From Funneliformis mosseae (lineage: Eukaryota > Glomeromycota > Glomeromycetes > Glomerales > Glomeraceae), in assembly GCA_910592005.1 (NCBI GenBank), contig CAJVPP010001588.1, forward strand, positions 1 through 19,042: a stretch of DNA of 19,042 bases, in the 5' to 3' direction. A program made the position numbers and the translations under genes. Below are positions 10,302 to 19,042 of the stretch, in pieces (the first letter of the stretch is position 1; every line of letters starts with the position of its first letter). A model generated the notes under the pieces. That model did no database searches, was not told the origin of the DNA, and saw only the letters and a list, made by a program, of their open reading frames with translations.

Positions 10302-11000
10302 CTATTTACTGTATTTATTATATTTATCATATTCATTATATTCATTATCATCTGAATCGTCTGACATCTTATTTTCAGAATTACTATCAAAATTAGAGTT
10401 ATCATTATATGAATTGGAGTCACCATCATGCATATTATCTGGTCTTAAAAGAATCTCTTTATTTGTCTTATTGAAATATACATCATCATCATCTGAAATA
10501 GTAGTATTCACTTTAGTAAGATTCGTCTCTTTAAAAAATATATCTTTATCAAACTACGTCTCTTTCTTGAAATTATCAGAAGAATTAGAAATATTGACTA
10601 ATGGAATAGATGCAGTTGATTCTTTTAGAAGCAAAACTTCCAATACATTAATTTGATCAGATTCCTTTAAGATCTCATTATCTTATTCTACATCTTTAGA
10701 ATCATCAGTGAATCCTATATCAAAATTTTTGGTAAAGTGATCCATGATTCTTTAAATTTCTTCATTGATAAATTTTGAAAATACTGTTTATACTGTATAA
10801 TTTAATATATATGATCTTATCTAATCCTATTATTTCAGTTAACTTGTAAATCTTTCTAACTCTTTCAATTTACTTATACAAAGTATGACATTTAATATTA
10901 GGATTCTATGTAAGTATAAAATCATAAATTAGTTCTTTAGCTTTTTTTATGTCTACTTTATTTCTAGCTATGATTTTGTTAATCTTTTATCAATATTTAT
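10302..11000 (-). pseudogene. Acidic, Asp/Asn-rich protein remnant
   Basis: Right to left, the homology-like reading starts near 10990: KINKIIARNKVDIKKAKELI, stop, NPNIKCHTLYK, stop, IERVRKIYKLTEIIGLDKII. A one-base shift near 10770 then leads to KFINEEI, stop, RIMDHFTKNFDIGFTDDSKD. After two more stops (near 10684 and 10556) the open part 10302-10511 is a low-complexity acidic tail rich in Asp, Asn, Ser and Tyr, ending TAG. All five stops are TAA or TAG, where CAA or CAG gives a sensible sequence. The basic helical N-part followed by an acidic tail is a layout I associate with multi-copy Rhizophagus proteins, but I cannot name a function. The plus-strand frame at 10414-10656 is its shadow. 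Confidence 0.5.
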
Positions 11001-11019
11001 AATAAAAATTCTCCAGTAT

Positions 11020-11189
11020 AAAATTTCCACCTGATTAGCTTTTCCTATAAAAAATTTGTATACATTTTTTCATTATTATAAATAAGTTTTGTATACATTT
11101 TTTGAAATTCCATAATACATTTTCTTATATTTTATAAGAAATTTTTTTTAGCATTTTTTTTTATAAAAAATGATGTATAAGAAATTATT
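11020..11189. other. A/T-run spacer
   Basis: A very AT-rich stretch with two copies of ttgtatacattttttcatt/ttgtatacattttttgaa (11056 and 11090). I see no coding potential. Confidence 0.5.
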
Positions 11190-11459
11190 AATTAATAATA
11201 TATAAAAATAATAAAAAGAAAATTATATTTTATTACATTAAAAATTATAAGGTTTTTACAATAAAATTATACATTTTTTAAAAAATTAATATTTTTTGCT
11301 TGATTTATACTGAAAATAAAAGAATTAATGGATTTGTTATAATTTATAAATTTGTACTATTATTATAAATAGTATTCATACATTACAATGAAAAAATTTA
11401 AGTCTTCTGCTGATATTTGATATAAATTGGATCTTTTACTCAAAATAAATGTAAAATAT
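11190..11459. repeat. Dispersed repeat, copy A (x-y unit)
   Basis: About 250 bp of x (ending ...agaattaatggatttgttat aatttataa) plus y (attattataaatagta ... gctgatatttgatat ... actcaaaataaat). The same blocks recur in direct orientation at 14258-14665. The longest shared run that I see is aaaagaattaatggatttgttataatttataa. Identity is high in those cores and lower between them. The origin is unknown. Confidence 0.75.
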
Positions 11460-11535
11460 ATCAGAAATATCTTTAATGCAAAGTATTACTTAAGATTTAT
11501 GATTTGTAAATTTATGTAAATCTTACAAAATAAGA
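11460..11535 (-). repeat. Inverted copy of the LINE ORF1 fragment found at 1-76
   Basis: The reverse complement of 10-76 aligns without gaps to 11460-11526, 58 of 67 matches by eye. Seven of nine differences are transitions. The match goes on weakly to the left edge of the window (1-9 against 11527-11535). It abuts the end of repeat copy A. Confidence 0.75.
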
Positions 11536-11554
11536 TTACTAATATTTACATTCA

Positions 11555-11650
11555 GCGTAGTATTTCACATTATTTACTAATTATAGCATAATACTTCAAA
11601 TTATTTACTAATTATAATATTTACGATTTGAAATAAAATATTATGCTAGT
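11555..11650. repeat. Two-copy ~34-bp tandem repeat with inverted flank
   Basis: The units start tagtatttcacattatttac and taatacttcaaattatttac, each followed by taattata. Agcataatacttcaaat (from about 11584) is roughly mirrored by atttgaaataaaatattatgct (ending about 11646), so the second unit could fold with the flank. Confidence 0.5.
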
Positions 11651-12005
11651 TAAAGTATTAATCCTTAAATATTTTCTTTTCTCATATTTTAAATTTATAT
11701 TTTAATAAAATATTTGCATACATTAGAAGATTTTATATATTAAAATAGATTAAAAATTGAATATAAAGTCAAGTTTATTAATAAGTATTAAAAAAGTAAA
11801 TATTAGTTTCTAGACTTTCTTTTTTTCATCTTTAGTGATAATGATAGTCTTAGATAAAATACTGTAGAACTATTTTCTGTATTACTATTTGAACTAATTT
11901 GAAGAGTATAATACAATAATGATAGATTAACGTGCAATATATTCTGTAATTATAAAAATACGTTAATTTTTAACAAGTGAAATAAAATTTAAATAAGATT
12001 TACTG
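11650..12005. other. AT-rich spacer, nothing recognised
   Basis: No open frame of note on either strand, and no repeat shared with the rest of the window that I could see. Confidence 0.4.
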
Positions 12006-13118
12006 TTAATAAACCCTTATTGTCAATAATATTTTAACAAAATTAAATATAATTTCCTTATCATTTGGTTGAATTGAAATTTCAACAGTTTGTAAATTGT
12101 AGAGACAATGCATCTCATCTATATTTCGAATTAGGATATTTAGATATATCTCATTTTTAACAATTTGAATTCTAATAATATTAAAATTATCATTTTCTAG
12201 TTTGCATCCTTTATAAGTCCAATATATTTCATCATTCATTTCTTTTCAAGCTTTTATCTAATCATCTTCCTTTTTTTGTTTATTACAAATGATACAGAAA
12301 CTTTCATCATAAATTAATTCATATATACTATTATGAAATTAGCAATAAACATAATATCTAGTTATTTTTTAACTCATTTTCGATCTTTACTAGCTATACT
12401 TTAATGTTTGGTTATAGAAATATAACCAGATTTTCTAATCAGAAGATCTTTTAATAATGCTCAAATTAATAGAACTATTATATTAGCTATATATGTACCT
12501 TTGCTTTATGACTTAACAAATTTTATTTTAAAAGCAAGATTTTTCTAAATATCTCTTCTATAAAAAAAATATTATAAATATTGTGTTATACTATAAGCTT
12601 ATATGCTCTAAGGTTTCTATGAGATCAATTAATATAATACCAGTTTGCTGAAAGTATTTTACAACTAAATAAGATATATTTGTTAATTACTTACTATAAA
12701 AATGTTATAATCTTCAACTTTTAAAGTTCTTATCATTTCTGAATCTGTACATATTACTTGACTAGCAATTAGAATATTTCATAATAATTTAGAAGTATTT
12801 TTCTTTTTTAAATATTTACGAAAATGGGAAGCATATAAAACATTGCTTTTTTTGAGATTAGTTTCAATTTGCGTAAGTTTGTGTCTATTTCATTCCTAAA
12901 AAACAATTCTTGTTTTAATTTTTGAATACTTCAAAAACTGCTTACACCTTCATATGCATCATTAAACTAGTGCAGAAACCTTATATTAGTATTTTATTAA
13001 AAATTTTAATAATAGAAAATATTTATATACTCTCATTTGAATATTTTATAAAAATTATCAATCATATGTGGTCTACATACAACTGATAATGCATATGAAT
13101 GGTATATTTTTCTTTATA

Positions 13119-13577
13119 AATCAGAATCAAGTTTTACCCCTATATGTCTAAGAAATTAATACAATTAATTTAAACCTGTGTCTACATGGCTATGAATACT
13201 AGCTTAGTTTGACTATAGTATATCTTTCTGAGCAATTCTTATTTATGAATATAAATCTGATAAAATAATAATTACAAAATCAAGTTCTACTCCTATATGT
13301 CTAAAGAATTAATACAATTGATTTAAACTTGTGTCCACATGGCTATAAGTAGGGTTAAAAAATTAGTACAGTTAGTATAGCTTAATACAGTTTAATACAG
13401 TTAGTATACATAATAATTAATATAAAATTTAGTACAGTACAGTACAAGTACAAGGTCAAAATTTGCCTAATACATACAAATTTTCCAATCCTGGCTATAG
13501 ATATTTACTTAATTTGACTATAGAATATCTTATTGCATAATTATTATTTAGAATATAAATCTGATAAAATAATAATT
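13119..13577. repeat. ~150-bp tandem duplication (second copy split by a MITE)
   Basis: Copy 1 is about 13124-13277 and copy 2 about 13278-13577. Both contain cctatatgtcta, taatacaatt, ttaaac.tgtgt.cacatggctat, ttgactatag, and aatataaatctgataaaata followed by ataattac. Copy 2 is longer only because of the insertion at 13350-13493. The duplication lies inside the minus-strand remnant and repeats its SHVDT..LN..Y segment. Confidence 0.8.
13350..13493. mobile_element. hAT-like MITE, 144 bp
   Basis: The insertion is defined by comparing the two duplicated copies. Its ends are TAGGGTTAAAAAA (left) and, inverted, CAGGATTGGAAAA (right), matching at 9 of 13 positions with all mismatches transitions. 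Flanks gctataag (13342-13349) and gctataga (13494-13501) look like an 8-bp target duplication, the hAT hallmark, with two transition differences. The interior has repeated acagttagtata and agtacagtac words and no coding capacity, so it would have been moved by a transposase made elsewhere. Confidence 0.6.
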
Positions 13578-13760
13578 ACTCATCTTCAAAGAAATATCAA
13601 TAAATTTCAGATTCTTTTCTAAATTTTATTGGTCAAGGTTTTTCATCTCTTTAATCACATATGAATTATTTCTTTCAGTTTATCTTTTGAATATCACATG
13701 TTATATTCTATTAGTTAAAAAATAACAGAAAATGCAGTAATATGATCTGAAAGTGAATTA

Positions 13761-14257
13761 TGCAAAAAATTATAAATTTATTATATATTTCAGAAAAAGA
13801 TATAATGAAATATTAATAGTATATCATATAAATAAAATAAATGATTATAAAATGATAAATATCCTAATTTTTATTATACTGTCCTTTTATATGCCTTATA
13901 ATTACATTTTCTCAAGATATTAAAGGCTAAGCAAAAGAATATGTAACTTATATTAATGATAAAATTTCTATTTAAGAATAAGATATGATTTATAAAGACA
14001 TTAGAAATTATGCAGATTTGAATTTTATTTCACTCTCACTTCATTACTCAAAATTTTTATTAGCTACAGAAATATATTAATAACTCTATGTTGCTCAAAA
14101 AAATATTTGTAACTTTTATGTGAGAAATTATTTTGTCATATAAGCAAAAATATGTTTATTTATATTACATATATCTACAAGATTATAAATATACTATATT
14201 TATCAAATGACTTCTTAATTTTTTTAAGATATTGCTACATCAGAAAATTTGATAGGT
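13761..14257. other. AT-rich spacer, no supported gene
   Basis: Stops are frequent in all frames. On the minus strand near 14060, ILSNEVRVK resembles the y-repeat reading ILSNKSSLYQ, a hint of a further diverged copy. Confidence 0.35.
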
Positions 14258-14665
14258 GTTTGCTACTATTATTATAAATAATACTGAGACAATATAATGA
14301 AAAAAATTTGTATCTTCAGCTAATATTTGATATAAACTGGATTTATTACTCAAAATAAAATGTAAAATAATAAAAATAAATTATATTTATGATATTGAAA
14401 ATTATAAGATTTATACAACAAAATTAATATACTTTTATCAAAAAAATTCTGTTTTTTTAATAAATTAATATTTTTTTATACTAAAAACAAAAGAATTAAT
14501 GGATTTGTTATAATTTATAAAATTGGTACTTGTTTGTTACTATTATTATAAATAGTACTTAGGTTGCATGACAAGGATGTCAGTACCTTAACAGCCTAAA
14601 AAAAATTTGAGTTTTTAGCTGATATTTGATATGTACTAGGCCTCACTACTCAAAATAAATATGTG
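14258..14665. repeat. Dispersed repeat, copies B and C (y-x-y array)
   Basis: Block y (tgctactattattataaata ... actcaaaataaaatg, about 14260-14362) is followed by x (about 14365-14525, with agaattaatggatttgttat) and again by y (about 14528-14655). The orientation is the same as copy A at 11190. The last y holds an extra gttgcatgacaaggatgtca segment at about 14564-14600. The array shows that the unit, about 250 bp long, can be tandem. Confidence 0.75.
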
Positions 14666-14689
14666 AACTTAAAGTATTTAGAGTCCTAT

Positions 14690-14845
14690 TTCTCAAGACA
14701 AAAAAGAAAAATAATTTAAAAAAAAATGTATATTAAAAATAAAAAAATGATTTAAAAAATAGCAAAAAAAAAAAAGCAAAAAAAAGTGAAAAAAAAAGTG
14801 AAAAAAAAAAAATAAAAATAAAAAAAATAAAAAAAAATTTCTGAT
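14690..14845. repeat. A-rich low-complexity tract
   Basis: Runs of A broken by g, t and c, with aaaaaaagtg and aaaaataa words. Simple-sequence expansion; no coding. Confidence 0.85.
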
Positions 14846-15360
14846 AAAAAGAGAATAAGATAATTAGTAAATATAAATTTATCAAAATAAATTGTTAAAA
14901 ATATAAAGAATTATTAAAGAAAATTTGTATTTATAATTTTCCAAAACTTCTGTTATCAAAAAAAAATACAGTTATTATTAAGTATAAATTTGTCAAAATT
15001 TTAAAACTTTTAAAGAAAATTTGTATTTATCACTTTGAGCTGATGGCTCAATTATTGCTGCTACTAAAAGAAATAAAGTTATTACTAAGGATAAATTTGT
15101 CAAAATGTCAAAACTTTTAAAGAAAGAAAGTTTATATTTATTACTTTAAGCTAATAGCTTAGCTATTGCTAAAAAGAAAATAAAGTTATTATAAAGTATA
15201 AATTTATCAAAAAATTTAAACTAAAAAATATTTGTATTTATAACTTGAAGCTGATTGCTTCTCTAAAAAGAAAATAAAGTTATTACTAAGCATAAATTTG
15301 TTAAAATATCAACTCTTTTAAAGAAAGTATGTATTTATCATTTTTTTTATTAGAAGCTTT
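14846..15360. repeat. Minisatellite, five units of ~95-115 bp, with internal hairpin
   Basis: Units start near 14846, 14961, 15069, 15175 and 15269. Each has (a)taaagttattactaag, tataaatttgtcaaaa, acttttaaagaaa and tttgtatttat in that order. Units 2-4 carry a short stem-loop: tgagc/gctca (15036-15050), taagc/gctta (15147-15161) and gaagc/gcttc (15247-15261), each with a 5-nt loop. Unit 1 lacks it and unit 5 has only a partial form. No ORF. Confidence 0.85.
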
Positions 15361-15720
15361 TGCATACTTTTTTCCCTTTTCTATAAAAGAAAAAAAATTA
15401 GCAAAGCAAATAAAATATATATAATTAAACTTTAATAATAAATATATTATTATACCTCTTCAAAAATCTCATTAATCTCAAACTTGTTTATTTATTTCAG
15501 ATTCTCTGTTATGCTTATTACTTAAAATATATATTATTAAATGAAATAACTCTGACTTAATGATCAATATTTTGATAAAAATAGTATCATTGGAACTGTC
15601 TTGATAAAAGCTTTCTAATGAATATAAGCTTGATCTTATTGGATCAATAGATAACAAGATATTTCAAAAAATATGTCAAATATAATTCTGTAGATCATTA
15701 CTATACAGAGCTATATTTCC
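15361..15720. other. AT-rich spacer
   Basis: Nothing coding that I can defend. It has a short inverted repeat ttgatc/gatcaa at 15630-15647. It may contain the start of the second LINE, whose left boundary is not visible. Confidence 0.4.
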
Positions 15721-17930
15721 TTAACGCAAATTAACAATCGACTGGCTAAAATTATGAAAATGATGAAAATGACAATAACATCATTAGCATAGAAAAAAAA
15801 CTCTTTCTCGCTCTCTATGATATCCAAAAATTTAGAAAAAAACAAAAATTTATTTTTCAAAGAAACTTTTATTTTTATTAAAAAACTTTAATCATATGAT
15901 ATGATTCTTAATATTTTTAAACACCTTTTTATTTAAAAAGTCTTAAACTTTCAAAAACTAAAGTTTTATATTACACCAAAATTTGAAAAATGAAACTTTG
16001 CTATCACAGAGTTTCTATCTTATGAAACATCAGAAGTTTTTTGGCTTGTCAGAAAACTAAAATAAGAATTTATAAAAGCTTTTTTAATAGAACGTACTGC
16101 ATAAGAAATTTTCTTTAATAATAACTTTATTAATAATTTCATAAGATCTTATGTCTACAACTTACACAAAACTGGAGTAAGTGACCATAGAACTAACAAT
16201 TCAAAAGATATTATTTTGAATACTATTGAAGCAACTTTATATCATAAAGAAACTAATGATATTATTTTAATTGAAAATGAAAAAGAACTCTTTTCACGAA
16301 TAGATACACTAAATGATGATAATATACTAACAGATATAAATATTACAAGATACATCAATCTTCCTTTTTCTTTACTAGTATCCAATACACAACATTTTTC
16401 ATTTAATAATCAAATCAAAATATCAATAAAAAGTTAAAACAAACTGAACAACAAATAAATTTACGTATCAATCATACAATAATTTAAATATAACACTAAT
16501 GTATTTGTAGATTTTAACATTAATAATAATAATATTGACGCGTCCTTACACAATCTAATTAACAATAATAAACAAAGCCACAAATTACACAAAAATAATC
16601 TCTAATATATACTGAAAAACTCTTTTCTTATGATCTAACCTAATAATAGAAAAATGTTTTTGCATTACTTTTAGCTTTTATTATATCAAGAGATACTAGA
16701 ATAGAAAAATTAGACTTTATCTCTTCCCTCTTTTCTCAAAAACCTGGGTTTGTTAATATAGATTGGAAATTTTATAATGGTAATGCTAATATCTTTATAG
16801 AATTCAATAATAGAAAACTATTGTTAAATGCAATAGATGATGCCTTACTTAATCATTCTGAACTTTCTTTTAATTTGATTAATGAATCTCCTATTAACAT
16901 TCAACATCATAACAATTCTGTTTACAAACTTAAGTTTGTTCCTAGTGTATTATACAAAATCACATCAATAGAGCTCTTACATATTTTATATTGATCATTT
17001 CCATTGTCAATTATTATAAAAATAGATATGATTCATTATGTGATATTGTTATTTCTTTTAAAAGAATCAAAAAACCTCATTAACTCAACACAGCCTGAAT
17101 ATATAATATAAATAGACATATTATTAGATGTACTCATATTGATACACCAAAGAAGAAACTAAAAGATAGAAATAGATACATTGCTAGTTTTAAAAGTTTT
17201 AAAAATAAAATCTTACCTGCGAAAGCTTTTCGCACTCTAAGAGCATTTAATGTAAGATCTTATTATTTTCATAACAACATTACTTATGCTACTTTTGCAT
17301 CTGAAAAAAATATGAACCCTGTCTATTCACAAAGAATTTTACACAATAGATACAAATTAGACAGCAGATCTAGAGTTCTCAATAGACAATATACTTAATA
17401 AAAATTATTTCAATCATCAGAGAACACTTCTTTTAGACACTTATTTGACAATCATAGAATCAATAATCGATCCTTTTCTAATGTCTTAAATATCAATTCT
17501 AAGAAATATATTTAACATCATATAACTAAATTACCTTCTCCTTATACTTTATCTTCTAACTCTAACAAAGAAAAAGATGTCACTTATTTTTTATGTATTT
17601 CGCCAAACCCAATAATTTTCAATAATAATTCCAGTTCACTTAATTTAATTTTGTTTAAACTTTAGGAGTTAGACTCAATTAAATTCCATTTGGTTAAATT
17701 AGATTTTCAATTTCTTACTTTTACCAATAATGACAGACCTATGCCTTGTTATTTATAATATACTTTACATCAGACAAATCACAGATTAAAAGTATTCCTA
17801 CTGATAACTAAAATACTTTATGTTTTAATGGAGATGTTGATCTCTTTTTAAATAATCAGGTTGCTCAATTTTATAATAATAGATAAAACAACATTAATCA
17901 AATTAATAAAAATATTTTCTAGTTAGATAA
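15721..17930 (+). pseudogene. ORF1-like region of the second LINE
   Basis: Position upstream of an endonuclease, in the same strand, is the main reason for the call. Clear coding-like stretches: 16105-16437 (RSYVYNLHKTGVSDHRTNN, then HKETNDIILIENEKELFSRI and LPFSLLVSNTQHF); an open piece of about 110 codons without ATG, 16650-16994 (RIEKLDFISSLFSQKPGF, NGNANIFIEFNNRKLLLNAI), which looks RRM-like in its strand-helix pattern; and about 17040-17400 (KNRYDSLCDIVISFKR, RHIIRCTHIDTPKKKL, RTLRAFNVRSYYFHNN), rich in basic residues. From 17410 to 17930 come Ser/Asn-rich pieces in several frames. I see no intact zinc knuckle. At least four frameshifts and ten stops are present. RNA binding is inferred only from LINE ORF1 function in general. 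Confidence 0.55.
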
Positions 17931-17954
17931 TGATACAGACAACAACATAATTAA

Positions 17955-18752
17955 ATGAGATATACTTACTTTTGCTACATATAATATTAGAGGAGTCAAT
18001 AATAACACAGATCCTTTTAAATCCTCTCAAATCATAAAACACTTTATATATAATAAGGTTGACTTTATTAGCTTCACTGAAATGCATTATAAATCACCAA
18101 TACTTTATAAACACAAACAGAATTAACACTTTACAACTTTCTAAAACCAACCCAACTCATTATAATCTTATGCAGGAGTCATTCTTCTAATCTCTAAAAA
18201 ATGGAACAAACACATTGCATTCTCTTTTACATCAGATCCAAGATTACTTTATGTTGATTTATGCTTAAAAGAACACATAAAAATCAGAATAATCAGTTGC
18301 TATATACATACCAAAATTAAAGACTCTAAAGATAAACATGATCAGCAAATTCTTCAAAAATAAATCCTTAACCTACTTGATAAATGTAATAAACAATAAT
18401 GTCATAATTTTAATGGGAGATCTTAATACAAACATTAATGAGTACTATGAATGTTTAAAGCTAAATAAAAATCTTGGTTAATGGTTTGATCTAATGGAAG
18501 GACTATCACTCAGAAATTATATAGATCTTCAATTATATAGTAACGATTATATCCTCCCTACATTTTTTTTTTCACATAATTTAATCAGATGACATACATC
18601 AAAGAGACTAGATAATATTTTTATTTCACTAGGATTCTTTGCAGATCTTCTTTATTGTGGTGAAATCAGCAGATGTTTTTTTTCTTTTTCAAATTTTTGT
18701 TTTTATAATATCATCTATAAATCAATTATTAAAAGTTGCATCATTTTTACTT
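17955..18752 (+). pseudogene. ORF2 N-terminal APE endonuclease of the second LINE, truncated
   Basis: The reading starts DILTFATYNIRGVNN (metal-binding Asn), then VDFISFTEMHY (catalytic Glu), YAGVILLISKKWNKH, LLYVDLCLK and IRIISCYIHTK. A frameshift near 18380 leads to IILMGDLNTNINEYY (Asp/Asn pair, about 18411-18450) and KRLDNIFISLGF (about 18600-18640). Stops lie after HKQN, TTF, NSL, LQK and NKQ. The terminal SDH motif expected some 25-35 residues after DNIFIS is not seen; the same frame reads SFSNF there, possibly its decayed form. Nothing RT-like follows. The order and spacing of motifs are normal for a LINE endonuclease, so the family call is firm and the copy is dead. Confidence 0.8.
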
Positions 18753-18971
18753 AGTAACATTTTTTACAATTTTTGATGTTTTTTTATAGTAAAATTTAAC
18801 ATTTTTTAACAGTTTTATACTTTCAAAATTTGAATATTATATATTATATGTGATTTTATTTGTCTACAACTTTACTTAATCTTAAATATAGGTTTTAAAT
18901 GCCAATTTTGAGTTTAATATAGAAAAATTGCTAAAATACAAAATCAGATAGAACACAAAAGTTAATTCAGT
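18753..18971. other. AT-rich spacer
   Basis: T-rich words such as acattttttacaatttttga and acattttttaacagttttat. No gene on either strand. Confidence 0.5.
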
Positions 18972-19042
18972 CAGGGGTATTTCCAAATTTGGAATCGATT
19001 CCAGAATATTCTGCTGATCATGCCGATCATTTTAAATAGGAA
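18972..19042 (+). mobile_element. Possible left end of a hAT-type transposon, cut by the window edge
   Basis: CAGGGGTATTTCC at 18972 has the CAGGG(G) start common to hAT terminal repeats. It is followed by the palindrome ggaatcgattcc (18991-19002) and a near-direct repeat gatcatgcc-gatcat (19016-19030). The local base composition is less AT-rich than the preceding 200 bp. The other end is not in the window, so this is only suggestive. Confidence 0.3.

Larger units (their letters stand above)
12006..13760 (-). pseudogene. Unrecognised, heavily decayed minus-strand gene
   Basis: Successive minus-strand pieces read like one protein although no long ORF survives. From the right: LSDHITAFSVIF, KDKLKEIIHM and LKFIDISLKMSNYYFI; then SHVDTSLNQLY and, in a tandem duplicate, SHVDTGLN, stop, LY, stop, FLRHIGVKLDSDL; then RKIYHSYALSVVCRPHMIDN, FNDAYEGVSSF, LRKLKLISKKAM, ASHFRKYLKKKNTSKLL and NILIASQVICTDSEMIRTLK. 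A CIICNKQKKEDD piece with a C-x2-C pair near 12285 runs through TAG and TGA into the open part 12006-12239 (EIYWTYKGCKLEN). Most stops can be read as lost Gln or Trp codons. A GTAAGT donor-like site near 12690 hints at introns. I do not recognise the family. The copy is certainly non-functional; whether it was host gene or transposon is unknown. Confidence 0.4.
15721..18752 (+). mobile_element. Second LINE, 5' portion only (ORF1 and APE endonuclease), degenerate
   Basis: A plus-strand ORF1-like region (to about 17930) is followed by the endonuclease start of ORF2. The wording differs from the first LINE (TYNIRGVN, FTEMHY, MGDLNT against HNVHSF, LQETNF, LGDFNADP), so it is a different family. 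No reverse transcriptase, RNase H or poly(A) tail follows: recognisable sequence stops near 18750. The left limit is set by the first plausible coding frame and is uncertain. Stops and frameshifts are spread throughout. Confidence 0.75.

Noticed and set aside
14846..15360. CRISPR-like array
   Set aside because: The repeated unit is one continuous ~100-bp diverged sequence with no short constant repeat and variable spacer pattern.
1..18752. Altered genetic code with TAA/TAG read as Gln
   Set aside because: Many stops fit Gln, but others fit Trp (TGG to TAG or TGA) in the LINE RT and the transposase, and every element also has frameshifts. Decay explains all of these together; a code change does not.
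1..19042. tRNA or rRNA genes
   Set aside because: I found no cloverleaf-like A/B box pair or conserved rRNA segment when reading both strands.

Overview
This is an AT-rich eukaryotic window (long A/T runs, poly(A)-tailed retroelement) with no intact gene that I can support. The reverse-transcriptase wording (motifs FQDMSKAYDRVN, GIDQGEIISP, YIDDT), the RRM/zinc-knuckle ORF1 and the pogo transposase all resemble the large TE families of arbuscular mycorrhizal fungi (Glomeromycotina, Rhizophagus-like). That assignment is made from memory of the families, not a search, and I hold it at about 0.6. Almost everything recognisable is a decayed mobile element or a stop-riddled protein remnant.

Layout. 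(1) 1-8856, plus strand: one long two-ORF LINE. ORF1 (RRM-like folds, degraded CCHC knuckle, coiled coil) enters from the left edge. After 19 nt comes ORF2: APE endonuclease, reverse transcriptase, RNase H and a C-terminal zinc-binding region, then a 3' UTR, AATAAA and a ten-A tail. (2) 5783-7792: a ~2.0 kb pogo/Tigger-like DNA transposon, transposase on the minus strand, nested in the LINE just after RNase H and flanked by TA. (3) 8857-11050: a sparse region with two minus-strand remnants, a coiled-coil protein with a possible endonuclease-like tail (9314-9998) and an acidic low-complexity protein (10302-11000). (4) 11190-14665: direct repeats at both ends enclose a heavily decayed minus-strand gene of unknown function (about 12006-13760). 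This gene has an internal tandem duplication, one copy of which holds a hAT-like MITE. (5) 14700-15360: A-rich DNA, then a five-unit minisatellite whose units carry a small hairpin. (6) About 15720-18750: the 5' part of a second, different LINE (ORF1, then APE endonuclease), lacking reverse transcriptase and 3' end. (7) 18753-19042: AT-rich spacer and a possible transposon terminus cut by the right edge.

No host pathway is encoded here. The shared theme is erosion: premature stops sit where Gln or Trp is expected, and several metal-binding or catalytic residues are replaced in ways that single G-to-A or C-to-T changes explain. This suggests methylation- or RIP-like mutation of repeats. The nesting gives a partial order of events: LINE before pogo; internal duplication before MITE.
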